From Tepidibacter aestuarii (GTDB taxonomy: Bacteria > Bacillota > Clostridia > Peptostreptococcales > Peptostreptococcaceae): a stretch of DNA of 64,000 bases. Positions 1 through 9,617 of the stretch are shown here, one piece after another. How positions within the stretch are numbered: position 1 is the first letter of the stretch; every line of letters starts with the position of its first letter. The notes beneath the pieces were generated by a model. It had not been told where the DNA came from, ran no database searches, and worked only from the letters and a program-made list of their open reading frames with translations. Location: assembly GCF_934924865.1 (NCBI RefSeq), contig NZ_OW235315.1, forward strand, positions 3,564,321 through 3,628,320, given 5' to 3'. The translations under genes were made by a program, and so were the position numbers.

Positions 1-1
1 A

Positions 2-49
2 AATGGTTTAAAGAAAACAATAGATTACTACGAAAGCAAAGGTATTTAA
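2..49 (+). pseudogene. truncated MerR-family regulator fragment (window edge)
   Basis: The second reading frame encodes GLKKTIDYYESKGI and then a TAA stop. This resembles the recognition-helix end of MerR-type DNA-binding domains (consensus near TxRTIDYYExKGLI). MerR proteins continue for 60 or more residues after this motif, so the gene appears cut short by a stop right after the motif. The upstream part lies outside the window. The overlapping first frame is also open to position 60, so the call rests only on the motif. Confidence 0.45.
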
Positions 50-182
50 AAAAATTATAAAATCTTAAGAAATTATAGAACTTTTAAATACTGCGAAATA
101 ATAACTCATATTCGCTTGTTACTTATATATAGATTATAGTAATATGAATTTATAAATCTATTTATTTTAAGGAGTAATTGAT

Positions 183-1040
183 ATGAATATGTTTTATTGC
201 GATTCCATAAGTGATGGTAGTAGTAGGATAAATGAAGATATTGCTAATATAAATAAATATGGGGCTTGGGTATTAGATGGAGCTACAGGACTTAATGGTA
301 AGAATTTAATAGATAAAGATAGTGATGCAAAATGGTATGTAAACCAGTGGGATGAATATGTTAAGAAAAATTTTCAAAAAATAGATATTGATTTAAAGAC
401 AATTGTAAAAGAAGGAATTAATGTAGTAAAAGATAAGTATTATAAAAAAGTTAAAGATAGAAATATTAAATCTTTAGATTTGCCATCAAGTTCAATAGCT
501 CTAATACGATGGGTTGAAGATACTTTAGAGTATTTTATATTAGGAGACTGCACTTTAATAATAGAAAATAACAATAAGCTAAATGTTATAAAAGATGATT
601 CTGTAACTAAATTAGACAATAAGGTTTTTGAGGCAATGGATGAAATAATGAAAAAAGAAGGTAAGACATTAAATGAAGCTAAAAAAGAAGTAAATAACTT
701 AATTGTAAGCAATAGATTACTGAAAAATACAGATCAGGGGTATTGGATATTAGGATTTGATACAGAAGCTGTAGATAGAGCGTTATATGGAAAAATAAGA
801 CTTGATAGTGATGCAAAACTATTAATTGCTAGCGATGGTTTTTCTGCAATAACTGATAGATATAACTATATAAATATGGAGAATCTGATTTATGAAACTC
901 AAAATAAAGGATTAGATAGTCTTTGTAAAAAATTACGTGAAATTGAAGAAGAAGATTCTAGTGGATATAAGTATCCTAGATTCAAAAAAAATGATGATGC
1001 ATCTGCAGTATATGTTGAATTAATGAATAAATTGAATTAA
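183..1040 (+). CDS. PP2C-like serine/threonine phosphatase domain protein
   Basis: The 285-residue soluble protein has the sequence marks of the metal-dependent PP2C fold: a SSRINED stretch near residues 13-19, VLDGATG near residues 30-36 with the metal-binding Asp, IASDGFSA near residue 217, and a C-terminal DDAS where another metal ligand is expected. It has no signal peptide or membrane segment. The ATG follows AAGGAG at a good distance. A hairpin terminator follows, so it is probably transcribed alone. PP2C proteins remove phosphate from Ser/Thr residues; the substrate cannot be told. The family is fairly sure, the role is not. Confidence 0.75.
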   Translation: MNMFYCDSISDGSSRINEDIANINKYGAWVLDGATGLNGKNLIDKDSDAKWYVNQWDEYVKKNFQKIDIDLKTIVKEGINVVKDKYYKKVKDRNIKSLDLPSSSIALIRWVEDTLEYFILGDCTLIIENNNKLNVIKDDSVTKLDNKVFEAMDEIMKKEGKTLNEAKKEVNNLIVSNRLLKNTDQGYWILGFDTEAVDRALYGKIRLDSDAKLLIASDGFSAITDRYNYINMENLIYETQNKGLDSLCKKLREIEEEDSSGYKYPRFKKNDDASAVYVELMNKLN

Positions 1041-1045
1041 TAGAT

Positions 1046-1094
1046 AAAGCAGTGGTAAGCGATATTTAATTGCGTATACCATTGCTTTTTTATT
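1046..1094 (+). terminator. intrinsic terminator after the PP2C gene
   Basis: The inverted arms AAAGCAGTGGTA and TACCATTGCTTT form a hairpin followed by a T-rich run. Confidence 0.75.
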
Positions 1095-1150
1095 TGTCGA
1101 TTGATAAAATAAATAGAAATGTAATTATATACAAAAGGAGACAATTAAAG

Positions 1151-2368
1151 GTGAAGATACTTCATATTACAGCCCAAAAACCATTTAAAACTGGAAGTGG
1201 TGTATACGCTAAAAAAATTATAGAACAATTCGATAAAAAAGGTTTTAAACAAGCTATTATTGCAGGTATTTCAAGTGAAGAAACGATAGATATTAACACA
1301 AATTTATCTTTAGAAGAGTACCCAGTCTATTTTAATATAAAAGAAATGCATTTTCCTGTTGTAGGCATGAGTGATGTAATGCCATATGAAAGCACTAGAT
1401 ATAGGGATCTTGATGAAGATATGATAGATTGTTTTACACAAGCATTTACAATACAAATAATGAAAGCAGTACAGACATTTAATCCAGATATAATAATATG
1501 CCATCATCTATACTTTTTAACAGCTCTTACACGTTCATTGATAAAAGACAAAAAAATACTTGGAGTATGTCATGGCACTGATCTAAGACAGCTAAAGTCT
1601 ATAGATTTAAAGAAGAACTTCATAAAAGATAATATAAGAAAACTAGATACTATTTTAGCTCTTCATAATGAGCAAAAGGAAGATATAAAAGAGTATTTTG
1701 GTATAGAAGAGAGCCTTATTCATGTTATAGGTAGTGGATATGATGATTCAATTTTTTATTGCAGAGGTTCATTTCATGAAAAAGACTATATAAGAGTTAT
1801 ATATGCAGGAAAAATCTCATATTCTAAGGGATTGCTACCTTTAATCAAGGCCTTCTCATCTTTAAATATACCAAGTGATAAAATTAAATTAAGTTTAGCT
1901 GGTATGGGTAATGGAGAGGAGTATGAGGAAATATTAAATATAGCTAAAGAATCATCTTACACAATTGAATTTCTTGGTAGTTTAAAGCAAGAAGATCTAG
2001 CAGAGGAATTTAGAAAATCAGACATATTTATACTACCATCTTTTTATGAAGGATTACCTCTTGTACTAATAGAAGCTTTAGCATCAGGATTGTATGTTAT
2101 TACTTCAGAAATACCTGGGATAAGGCAGTGGGTAGGAGAAAAAATAAATAATTCTAGTAAAATAAGATATTTGCCTCTACCTAGACTAACAAATGTAGAT
2201 ATTCCTGTAGAAGAGGATTTACCAAAATTTAAAAGTAATATAAAGAAGGAAATACAAAACACTATAAAATATATTAATGAAAATAAGTATAATGATAATT
2301 TAGACCTAACATACCTTAGCTGGAGAGAATTAGCAAATAGAATTGAGAAAATTTTATATGATTTTTAA
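1151..2368 (+). CDS. glycosyltransferase family 4 protein
   Basis: This is a retaining GT4 (GT-B fold) glycosyltransferase of about 405 residues. The N-terminal half begins KILHITAQKP and carries the Gly-rich acceptor-side loop (TGSGVYAKK). The C-terminal donor half has VIYAGKISYSKG and the EGLPLVLIEALASG motif with the two Glu that bind the nucleotide sugar. The open frame runs 81 bp further upstream, but the GTG at 1151 has AAAGGAG ten bases before it and gives the usual family start, so I prefer it. It has no membrane span. It stands alone between two terminators, so sugar and acceptor are unknown. Confidence 0.85.
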   Translation: MKILHITAQKPFKTGSGVYAKKIIEQFDKKGFKQAIIAGISSEETIDINTNLSLEEYPVYFNIKEMHFPVVGMSDVMPYESTRYRDLDEDMIDCFTQAFTIQIMKAVQTFNPDIIICHHLYFLTALTRSLIKDKKILGVCHGTDLRQLKSIDLKKNFIKDNIRKLDTILALHNEQKEDIKEYFGIEESLIHVIGSGYDDSIFYCRGSFHEKDYIRVIYAGKISYSKGLLPLIKAFSSLNIPSDKIKLSLAGMGNGEEYEEILNIAKESSYTIEFLGSLKQEDLAEEFRKSDIFILPSFYEGLPLVLIEALASGLYVITSEIPGIRQWVGEKINNSSKIRYLPLPRLTNVDIPVEEDLPKFKSNIKKEIQNTIKYINENKYNDNLDLTYLSWRELANRIEKILYDF

Positions 2369-2392
2369 ATAAAATCATATTCAGATAAATAT

Positions 2393-2427
2393 AAAAATCC
2401 TTAAGAAAAAACTCTTAAGGATTTTTT
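2393..2427 (+). terminator. intrinsic terminator after the glycosyltransferase gene
   Basis: A 13-bp inverted repeat (AAAAATCCTTAAG and its complement) is followed by a T run. Confidence 0.85.
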
Positions 2428-2450
2428 GATACTTAAAAATACATAAGGAA

Positions 2451-2502
2451 ATAGTTGACAAGGAAACAAAAATGGCGTATTATAGTTGACGAGGAAACAA
2501 AA
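2451..2502 (+). promoter_or_regulatory. sigma-A promoter inside tandem operators of the cyclase/marR operon
   Basis: Two near-identical copies of ATAGTTGACRAGGAAACAAAA lie 31 bp apart (2451-2471 and 2482-2502). The first copy contains TTGACA (2455-2460), and TATTAT follows after exactly 17 bp (2478-2483), giving a good sigma-A promoter. Copy 1 covers the -35 box and copy 2 covers the end of the -10 box and the likely start point. This suits repression by the MarR protein encoded two genes on. The repressor identity is inferred from position. Confidence 0.7.
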
Positions 2503-2518
2503 TTAGAGGAGTGATACT

Positions 2519-3091
2519 ATGATAGATATAACATTAAAATTAGATAAGGATAATAAAGTTTGGAAGTGGTTAGAATCTCAAGAAAACAAATTAATAAATG
2601 CAGGGCATATTGGAAGTCATATAGACGTTTATAAAAAAAGCAATATTCCAATAGAGTACTTTAAAACTAAAGGAGTTTTGATTGATTGCACAAATTATGG
2701 ATTAGATGAAGAAATAGGAATAGAAGTATTAAAGGATATAGAAATAGAAGAGAGTAGCTTTATAATATTTAAAACTAATATACAAATTAATTACCCATAC
2801 GGAAGTGATATATATGTAAAGCAGCACCCTGAGCTTAGTTGGGAACTTATAGATTATTTACTTGAAAGAAACGTTCACTTTATAGGAATTGATTTTGCAG
2901 GAATTCGTAGAGGAAAGGAACACTTTAAAGCAGATGAAAAATCAGAAGAAAATAATACTTATGTTATAGAAAACTTAGATTTGAGAAAATTAAAAATTAC
3001 AATAGAGGATGAATTTGATGTTTATACCATGTGGATAGAGAATCCATTTGCAACGGGATTATCTACTAGAGTTTTGATTGATGTAATATAG
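2519..3091 (+). CDS. cyclase-family (kynurenine formamidase-like) hydrolase
   Basis: The 190-residue protein has the signature of the putative cyclase family that includes bacterial kynurenine formamidase: HIGSHIDVY near residues 30-38 (family HxGTHxD, metal ligands) and ENLDL near residue 151. These are soluble, usually zinc- or manganese-dependent amidohydrolases. There are no kynurenine pathway genes nearby, so the substrate is open. A GGAG site precedes the ATG. The gene is separated from the following marR gene by 12 bp and shares its controlled promoter, which suggests induction by a small molecule that the MarR protein senses. Confidence 0.75.
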   Translation: MIDITLKLDKDNKVWKWLESQENKLINAGHIGSHIDVYKKSNIPIEYFKTKGVLIDCTNYGLDEEIGIEVLKDIEIEESSFIIFKTNIQINYPYGSDIYVKQHPELSWELIDYLLERNVHFIGIDFAGIRRGKEHFKADEKSEENNTYVIENLDLRKLKITIEDEFDVYTMWIENPFATGLSTRVLIDVI

Positions 3092-3103
3092 GGAGGAAGT
3101 AAT

Positions 3104-3547
3104 ATGAATAATGAATTAATGTTGAAAAAATTAAATGAAACATTTCAACTATTTACAGAATTTAACGAAAAGGGTTTCAAAGAGAATTATAGTGATTTAA
3201 ACATAAATGAGGTTCATACTATTGATTATATAGGTAGAGCAGAACATGCTAATGTTACTAAAATTACAGATCATCTAAAAATAACTAAAGGTGGAGTAAC
3301 TAAAATAACTAAAAAGTTGATAGTCAAAGAATATATAAATTCATATCAAACTGAAGAAAATAAGAAGGAAAAATACTTTAATCTAACGGAGAAAGGCAAA
3401 GAAATTTTTATAAAACATAAAACTCTTCATATAGAAGCTATGAACAGAGATAAGAGAATATTTGAAAATTTTGATGAAGATCAAAAAAAAGTTATAGATA
3501 AATTTTTAGATATCTTAAAAGAAGATTTTGAAGATAAGTTAAAATAA
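3104..3547 (+). CDS. MarR-family transcriptional regulator
   Basis: The 147-residue protein has the MarR winged helix: VHTIDYIGRAEHANVTKI, then a recognition-helix region ITKGGVTKITKKL near residues 66-78 and a wing ending KKEKYFNLTEKG near residues 85-97. It starts 12 bp after the cyclase gene with a GGGAGG site. The operon promoter carries two operators that fit autoregulation. The ligand is unknown. Confidence 0.85.
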   Translation: MNNELMLKKLNETFQLFTEFNEKGFKENYSDLNINEVHTIDYIGRAEHANVTKITDHLKITKGGVTKITKKLIVKEYINSYQTEENKKEKYFNLTEKGKEIFIKHKTLHIEAMNRDKRIFENFDEDQKKVIDKFLDILKEDFEDKLK

Positions 3548-3580
3548 ATAAGCCTGGGTCTATTACGATCAGGCTTATTT
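3546..3580. terminator. bidirectional terminator between marR and the chemoreceptor gene
   Basis: The arms AAATAAGCCTG and CAGGCTTATTT have A/T runs on both sides and sit between converging genes. Confidence 0.8.
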
Positions 3581-3582
3581 AT

Positions 3583-5703
3583 TTACATTTTAAATTGGTT
3601 TATTTGATTCATAAGATTTTTAGCATTATTTTCCATATCTTTTGCATAAGAAGACAGCTCGTTTACAGAAGCCAACTGCTGCTGAGTACTAGCTGATACT
3701 TCTTCAGAACTAGCTGAATTTTCCTCCGTTATTGCAGAGACATTTTGTATAGCTTGTATAATTTTATCTTTTCCTTTTTCGATATTTCCGTTCTTTTCTA
3801 TTCCAGCATCTAATTTTTGAACTATGTTTTCTAATGAAGAAGCTGTTTGATTAAATACATTTCCTGTATCTTGTATTAGCTGATTTTGTTCATTACCAAT
3901 TTCAGTCATTTCATTTGAATTTTCAACTGCAGCTTCAGCTTGTTTTTGGATATCTAAAATCATTGTTTTTATATCTTCTGTAGATTTTCTTGTTTGCTCA
4001 GCAAGGTTTCTTATTTCTGATGAAACTACTGCAAAACCTTTGCCAGCTTCTCCTGCTCGTGCAGCCTCTATAGAAGCATTAAGTGCAAGTAAGTTTGTCT
4101 GTTCAGATATATTATTTATTATGTTGGTTATCGACTCTGCATTTTTAGAATACTCATTTACTGTATTTATTATTTTATTAACTTCCTTCACCTTAAAGTT
4201 GCTTTCTTTAGTTTTTTCATTAAGAACCTTCATCATTTCAGTTCCTTTTTCACTTAGGGAATTTGTATCTTCAATTATGTAGAATAACTCTTTACTCAAC
4301 TCATTTGATTCTTTAATATTCTGTTCTAATTCAAGAGCTATATCTGCAACTATTTCGACTTCCTTAGCTTGTTCACTTGAACTTGAAGCAACCTGATCAA
4401 TAGCATTAGCAATTTCAGATAACGCTATATTTGCTTGATTAGATATTTCAGAGAGATTACCTGATTGTTCTAAATTAGTTTCTGAAGATTCTTTAACTCC
4501 TACAGCGAGATTACATATATTCTCCATCATGTTATTATAAGTCGTAGATAAGTATCCGAGTTCATCTTTACTATTTATGTCTACCTTTGATTTTAGATCA
4601 CCAGAAGCTCCCTTTTGCATTGCTTTAACTAATTTGCCTATAGGAGTAGTTATACTTTTAGTAATTATAATAGAAAGTAAAATGACTATCATAAGAACTA
4701 GTAACCCTATAAATGATGTTCTTTTAAATTCTTTGGAATACTCTTCTAATATTTTTGTTAATGGAACGTATGTGACCACTCCCCAAGTAGTATTTAAATT
4801 TTGGAAATGCATAGGGGTATAGCTGATTAATATTTTTCCAAGACCATCTATGTCTCGCCAAGTAGTTCCTATATTATTACTTCTGATTTCCTTTAATATA
4901 TCTTCATCTATAATTCCTTTTTCAAGAGAACTTTGCATTATTAGTTCTTTATCCATTCCATTTGCAACATAGTAGCCATCGTTACTAATTATCATGCCAT
5001 TTCCGTTAAACTCCAAAATTCTATCCATAGATATAGCTTTTTCTTGAAGATAATCTAATTTAATATCAGCGGTAACAACTCCTAAAAAGGTGTTATTTGA
5101 ACTTAAAATAGGATAAGATATAGTTGTCATAAGTACATCTTTTCCGTTTATAGGATATAAATAAGGTTCTGTAAGGATAGGTTTTTTAGTTTTCTTAGGA
5201 ATTAAATACCAGTCTCCATCTCCTTCTATATCGTACCCTGTAATAAGCTCCGCACCTAAATTACCATTTCCATCTTTGAATATATAAGGAAGAAATCTAC
5301 CTGATTGATCACTTGCAAGATCTATAGAATTTATATACTCAGAATCTTTTCTATCAAAGGCATTAGGCTCCCATACCATTCCAGATCCTACAATATTAGG
5401 ATTATACTTTAAGCTTTCTTTTATCATTTGGGTAGCTGTTTGTCTAGAGATATTACCTTTTTCTGATAAAGTTGCTAGATTTATTGACATTTCTCTTACA
5501 TATGCATCTATTACATCTAATTCTCTTTTAACATCTTCTTTTTCAAGTGTAGATGTTTCCTGAACAATATATTTTGTTTGTTGTTCTGTAATTCTTTTAA
5601 GTCCTCTAAGAGAAATTATGTGTAAAGAAGTACTTAATAAAATAGTTATTAGTGCTAAAGTCATTATTTTATATCCTGTTTTCAAGTCTCTAAACTTTCT
5701 CAA
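3583..5703 (-). CDS. methyl-accepting chemotaxis protein with Cache sensor
   Basis: This is a transmembrane chemoreceptor of about 706 residues. A first membrane helix lies near residues 12-32, followed by a large extracytoplasmic double-Cache-like domain (about 55-320) that would bind a small ligand. A second helix near 330-350, a HAMP domain and a long coiled-coil signalling domain follow. The hairpin tip reads [20 protein letters not shown] with the conserved kinase-contact Glu region. An ATG 21 bp upstream has no ribosome site. The TTG at 5703 has GAAAGGGG seven bases before it, so I chose it. No other chemotaxis genes are in the window. The ligand is unknown. Confidence 0.9.
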   Translation of the reverse strand: MRKFRDLKTGYKIMTLALITILLSTSLHIISLRGLKRITEQQTKYIVQETSTLEKEDVKRELDVIDAYVREMSINLATLSEKGNISRQTATQMIKESLKYNPNIVGSGMVWEPNAFDRKDSEYINSIDLASDQSGRFLPYIFKDGNGNLGAELITGYDIEGDGDWYLIPKKTKKPILTEPYLYPINGKDVLMTTISYPILSSNNTFLGVVTADIKLDYLQEKAISMDRILEFNGNGMIISNDGYYVANGMDKELIMQSSLEKGIIDEDILKEIRSNNIGTTWRDIDGLGKILISYTPMHFQNLNTTWGVVTYVPLTKILEEYSKEFKRTSFIGLLVLMIVILLSIIITKSITTPIGKLVKAMQKGASGDLKSKVDINSKDELGYLSTTYNNMMENICNLAVGVKESSETNLEQSGNLSEISNQANIALSEIANAIDQVASSSSEQAKEVEIVADIALELEQNIKESNELSKELFYIIEDTNSLSEKGTEMMKVLNEKTKESNFKVKEVNKIINTVNEYSKNAESITNIINNISEQTNLLALNASIEAARAGEAGKGFAVVSSEIRNLAEQTRKSTEDIKTMILDIQKQAEAAVENSNEMTEIGNEQNQLIQDTGNVFNQTASSLENIVQKLDAGIEKNGNIEKGKDKIIQAIQNVSAITEENSASSEEVSASTQQQLASVNELSSYAKDMENNAKNLMNQINQFKM

Positions 5704-6387
5704 TTTAAGTCCCCTTTCAAGCATATCAGTTACTATGTTTTGTTATTTTTTATAAAAATGTAACTATATACTATTTGTGTTAGTTTGTATCATCTTAATT
5801 TTTAATAATTCAAATGCGAACTTTTTTTCAACTCCCCTCTAAAATGTTTATATTTTATATCCTTCTTTAATTATACGATAGAGGAATATTTTACACAATA
5901 TTATGAAAAATTTACCAAAATAATAAATGATAAATCAATATAAATATATTTATTTTTGTAAGATTTAATTAAGGTTTAGCTTATTATTGAGTAAGTTTTA
6001 GAGTATATAATAAATTTGCAGTGAAAAAAGTCTTTAAGTGACAACTTTTGTTTCTTTTAAAAATTCAGAAATAAAATTAAAACTCCAAACTTATTTATAT
6101 ATCTATATTTTCTATACTGATATATTACAAAGGGAAATGTAAATAAAACAGCTAAAAAAGGAAAAGTTATTAAAGCTATTTTAATAGGAAACATATATGT
6201 ATGCATTAACTCACTTCGATTAATTTTGACTTGGTATATTAGTATTCCTTGAAATATTTTTGTTACTCATAAATAAGGAAATTATATACTTTTGAATTTG
6301 GCGAATGTATAATCTAGTTATATAATAATTTTGTATAATATGGTTAAAATAAAGTATTACCTAAATTAATAATTTGGAGGTAAATTT
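5704..6387. other. gene-free stretch before walR
   Basis: This AT-rich region of nearly 700 bp has no intact gene. It holds the VanZ-like remnant described separately at 6057-6206 and, near its right end, TATAAT-like boxes at 6308-6313 and 6334-6339 that could serve walR. Neither box has a convincing -35 element, so I do not call a promoter. Confidence 0.5.
6057..6206 (-). pseudogene. N-terminal remnant of a VanZ-like membrane protein
   Basis: On the minus strand an ATG opens a 49-codon frame that starts MHTYMFPIKIALITFPF and continues through YQYRKYRYINKFGV to a stop. This looks like the first hydrophobic helix and the basic loop of VanZ-like family proteins, which are normally 150 or more residues long. 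Another frame continues open for about 25 codons beyond the stop, as expected after a frameshift. No strong ribosome site is seen. I read it as a decayed gene. Confidence 0.5.
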
Positions 6388-7080
6388 ATGAGTAATAAAA
6401 TATTAATAATAGAGGATGAAAAACCTATATCTGATATATTAAAATTCAATCTTAAGAAGGAAGGATATGAGGTTGATACGGCATTTGATGGAGAGGAAGG
6501 AATAAATAAAACGTACAGCTTTAAGCCGGATCTAATACTTCTTGATGTTATGATACCAGTTTATGATGGATTTCAGGTTTGTAAAAAGGTAAGAGAGACA
6601 TTATCAATTCCAATAATAATGGTTACAGCTAAAGAAGAAGAAGTAGATAAGGTATTAGGACTTGAACTTGGAGCTGATGATTATATAACTAAGCCATTTA
6701 GTGTAAGAGAGCTTATGGCTAGGGTTAAGGCTAATCTTAGAAGGACTCAAGTGTTAAACACAGAAAATAAAAACGAAGACATAATAACTAATGGAAATTT
6801 AAGTGTTGATTTAGTTAAATATGAGGTTAGCAAGAATGGAGATAATATAGATTTAACTGTAAGAGAGTTTGAATTGTTAAAGTTTTTGATAACTCAAAAG
6901 AATCAAGTATTCTCTAGAGAACAGCTGCTTGAACAGGTTTGGGGATATGAATACTATGGAGATATTAGAACTGTAGACGTTACTGTTAGAAGACTAAGAG
7001 AAAAAGTAGAAGATAATTCATCAAACCCTAATTATATAATAACTAAACGAGGAGTAGGTTATTATTTTAAGGGGGAATAG
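6388..7080 (+). CDS. walR: response regulator WalR (YycF), OmpR family
   Basis: WalR is the essential cell-wall response regulator of low-GC Gram-positives. The 230-residue protein has a receiver domain with the acidic pair at 10-11, phospho-acceptor Asp53 (LILLDVMIP) and the conserved Lys of ITKPFS near residue 104. An OmpR-type winged helix follows, including LTVREFELLKFL and a terminal TVDVTVRRLREKVE. GGAGG precedes the ATG. The kinase gene starts 3 bp after its stop, and the set walK, yycH, yycI, walJ, htrA behind it makes the assignment firm. Confidence 0.95.
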   Translation: MSNKILIIEDEKPISDILKFNLKKEGYEVDTAFDGEEGINKTYSFKPDLILLDVMIPVYDGFQVCKKVRETLSIPIIMVTAKEEEVDKVLGLELGADDYITKPFSVRELMARVKANLRRTQVLNTENKNEDIITNGNLSVDLVKYEVSKNGDNIDLTVREFELLKFLITQKNQVFSREQLLEQVWGYEYYGDIRTVDVTVRRLREKVEDNSSNPNYIITKRGVGYYFKGE

Positions 7081-7083
7081 ATT

Positions 7084-8859
7084 TTGTTTAAAAGTATAAG
7101 GTACAAAATAATAGTTATATACTTTTTACTAGTTTTTATAGCCATGGCAATAGTAGGAATATTTATGATAAATCAATTTGAGCATTTGCATATAAATACA
7201 GCTACAAATACACTAAATAGAATAGCTAACAATATAGTAAAACCTCAGATAAGCAATATAGATTTTAGCAACTATAATGATTTAAGATATGAAATTCAAA
7301 AGATACCAGTGCTTCCTGGCGATTATGAGATATTAATGATAGACTCTAATACTTATAAGATAATAGCATCTACTAAAAACAACAGTAGGTTAATCGGAAA
7401 AGATGCTCTTAATAATCTTAACCAAGAGGTAATATCAAACTCATCTCAAAGTGGATATATGAAGGATGAACAAGCTGTAAAAAATATAGGATATATATAT
7501 AGAAATCGAAGAAATCAAACTATAATAATATACGGTAAAGCATATCTTGAAAACATATATGAGGTTTTAAATGAATCAAAGAAGATATTTTTACAAGCCA
7601 TAATAATGGCCTTAATAGTAACTATAATACTTGGATTTTTGATATCAAAATCAATAACAAATCCTATAAAGGATGTAACAAGTAAGGCATCTAAAATGGC
7701 AAAGGGAGACTTTGAACAAAAGGTAGATATAAAATCTGATGATGAAATAGGACAACTTGGAGAGATGTTCAACTATCTAACCGCCAAGCTTAAAAATACA
7801 CTAGATGAGATATCGAGTGAAAAAAGCAAACTTAATGCGATAATAAATCAAATGGGAGACGGATTAATAGCTGTTGATAACGAAGGTTATATAATTCATG
7901 TAAATCCTACTTTTATAGAAATGCTAAGAATAAATCAAATAGATACAACAAAACCTATATATGATGATATGGTAGGTAAATATAACGAAAATTTGACTCT
8001 AAAACATATAAGAAATAAGAATATATCTCAGGGAAGTGAGATAATAAAACTTGAAAATAACGATATACTAAGAGCTAATTTTGTATATCTTACAAATGAA
8101 AAGGAAGAGGTTAAAGGTCTTATACTAGTTCTTCAAGATATAACAGAGCATGAAAAATTAGATAATATGAGAAAAGAGTTTGTAGCGAATGTATCTCATG
8201 AATTGAAGACGCCTATAACAACTATAAAAAGTTATATAGAAACCTTGCTTGATGGAGCCATGGAGGATGAGGAAATATGCAATTCATTCTTGAGTGTAAT
8301 AGATAAGGAATCAGATAGAATGGCAAGACTTGTTAGTGATTTGCTTCAATTATCTAGAATGGATCATAAGAAAAACAATTTCAATTCATCAAGGTTTGAT
8401 ATAGACAATTTGATAAAGGATATAGTAAATAAACTGGATATTTCGTTTAAAGAAAAAAATCATATAATAAAAATAGGACTTTGTGACAAAAACATAATGA
8501 TAAATGGAGATAAAGACAGAATAGAACAGGTTATTCAAAATATACTTACTAATGCTATAAAATATACACCTAATAATGGAGTTATAAGTGTAAATATAAA
8601 AGAAGAAGATGAACAAGCCTTTATATCTATAAAAGATAATGGAATAGGTATTCCGAAAAAGGATGTATCTAGGATATTTGAAAGATTCTATAGAGTAGAT
8701 AAAGCAAGGTCTAGAGATATGGGAGGAACAGGTCTAGGTCTTTCTATAGCAAAGCATATAATAGAACAACACGGTGGGGATATATCTGTTGAAAGTGAAG
8801 TTGGAAAAGGAACTGAATTTAGAATAAAATTACCTGTGGATAAATCTGTGGATATATAG
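7084..8859 (+). CDS. walK: sensor histidine kinase WalK (YycG)
   Basis: This is the partner kinase of WalR, 591 residues, in the membrane. Helix 1 (about 8-28) and helix 2 (about 168-188) enclose an extracytoplasmic sensor of about 140 residues. HAMP (190-240), PAS (about 250-350), a dimerisation domain with phospho-acceptor His372 in NVSHELKTP, and an ATPase domain with N box, DNGIGIP and GGTGLGLSI follow. It starts with TTG, using the GGGGG at the end of walR as ribosome site, so the two are translationally coupled. The domain order matches WalK. Confidence 0.95.
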   Translation: MFKSIRYKIIVIYFLLVFIAMAIVGIFMINQFEHLHINTATNTLNRIANNIVKPQISNIDFSNYNDLRYEIQKIPVLPGDYEILMIDSNTYKIIASTKNNSRLIGKDALNNLNQEVISNSSQSGYMKDEQAVKNIGYIYRNRRNQTIIIYGKAYLENIYEVLNESKKIFLQAIIMALIVTIILGFLISKSITNPIKDVTSKASKMAKGDFEQKVDIKSDDEIGQLGEMFNYLTAKLKNTLDEISSEKSKLNAIINQMGDGLIAVDNEGYIIHVNPTFIEMLRINQIDTTKPIYDDMVGKYNENLTLKHIRNKNISQGSEIIKLENNDILRANFVYLTNEKEEVKGLILVLQDITEHEKLDNMRKEFVANVSHELKTPITTIKSYIETLLDGAMEDEEICNSFLSVIDKESDRMARLVSDLLQLSRMDHKKNNFNSSRFDIDNLIKDIVNKLDISFKEKNHIIKIGLCDKNIMINGDKDRIEQVIQNILTNAIKYTPNNGVISVNIKEEDEQAFISIKDNGIGIPKKDVSRIFERFYRVDKARSRDMGGTGLGLSIAKHIIEQHGGDISVESEVGKGTEFRIKLPVDKSVDI

Positions 8860-8982
8860 TTGTTATTTAATCTAGATGTAACGATTCTGTAATATTCTTT
8901 GTGTATAATTTATATTAAAGGTTTAATATGGGGATAACATTAAAATTATACATATAATATAGAATATCAAGGAGGCTTAGAA

Positions 8983-9600
8983 ATGAAGAAGTTAGGAGCA
9001 TCTTTAATTATTTGTGGAATGCTGGCTTCAAGTAATGTTGTAGCTTTTGCAGATACAACTAATTCAAAAGATGTACAAAGCAACATTTTACAAGAAATTA
9101 AAACTCAAACAGAAACGAATACTCAACCAATACAAACACCAAAAATAGAAGTACCTCAAACACCAAAAACAGAAACACCACAAATAAAGATTCAACCAGT
9201 AGTTGAAAATAAAAAAGAAGAACAAAAACCTATTGAAATAATGAAACCTGTTTCTAATTATACTGTTACAACTAATAATAAGGTTGTAGTATCTGGAAGT
9301 GGAGAAGAAGGTAGCGTTGTTTACTTAGATGTGTATTTGAAAAGTAATAAAAATGATGTTTTTAAGAAAACAGATAATTCAAAGACACTAGAAATAGGAG
9401 CTATGGGATTCTTTTTAACAGAAGTAAACTTAAATCCTGGTGAAAATAAAATAGTTATAAAAAACAACAATAAAGAAAAAACTAGAGTTGTAAAGTATAC
9501 AAAAATAGAGAATAAAAAAGAAATACAAAATAATATGGATAAAATAACAGATAAAAGAATTCAGGACATTTTTAAAGATATAATTACCCCAAAAAAATAA
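8983..9600 (+). CDS. secreted Pro/Gln-rich protein with Ig-like domain, inside the wal operon
   Basis: The 205-residue protein has a signal peptide (MKKLGASLIICGMLASSNVVAFA, read as basic, hydrophobic and small-residue parts) ending near residue 23. A low-complexity linker follows with repeated QTP/PKTETP-type units (about 40-85), then a beta-rich segment of about 90 residues (NNKVVVSGSGEEGSVVYLDV) that looks like a bacterial Ig-like fold, then a charged tail. It has no sortase motif or lipobox. It lies between walK and yycH, in the same direction and 17 bp from yycH. I do not recognise a named family. A cell-wall-associated role is inferred from position and export only. Confidence 0.8.
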   Translation: MKKLGASLIICGMLASSNVVAFADTTNSKDVQSNILQEIKTQTETNTQPIQTPKIEVPQTPKTETPQIKIQPVVENKKEEQKPIEIMKPVSNYTVTTNNKVVVSGSGEEGSVVYLDVYLKSNKNDVFKKTDNSKTLEIGAMGFFLTEVNLNPGENKIVIKNNNKEKTRVVKYTKIENKKEIQNNMDKITDKRIQDIFKDIITPKK

Positions 9601-9617
9601 ATTTGGAGTGTTAAATT

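Noticed and set aside
2..60. First-frame tail (ends RKQRYLKKL) as a coding end
   Set aside because: The second frame carries a recognisable MerR motif, whereas this frame has none.
440..712. Minus-strand open frame inside the PP2C gene
   Set aside because: It is the antisense shadow of a well-supported gene, with no ribosome site and a low-complexity hydrophobic product typical of AT-rich antisense frames.
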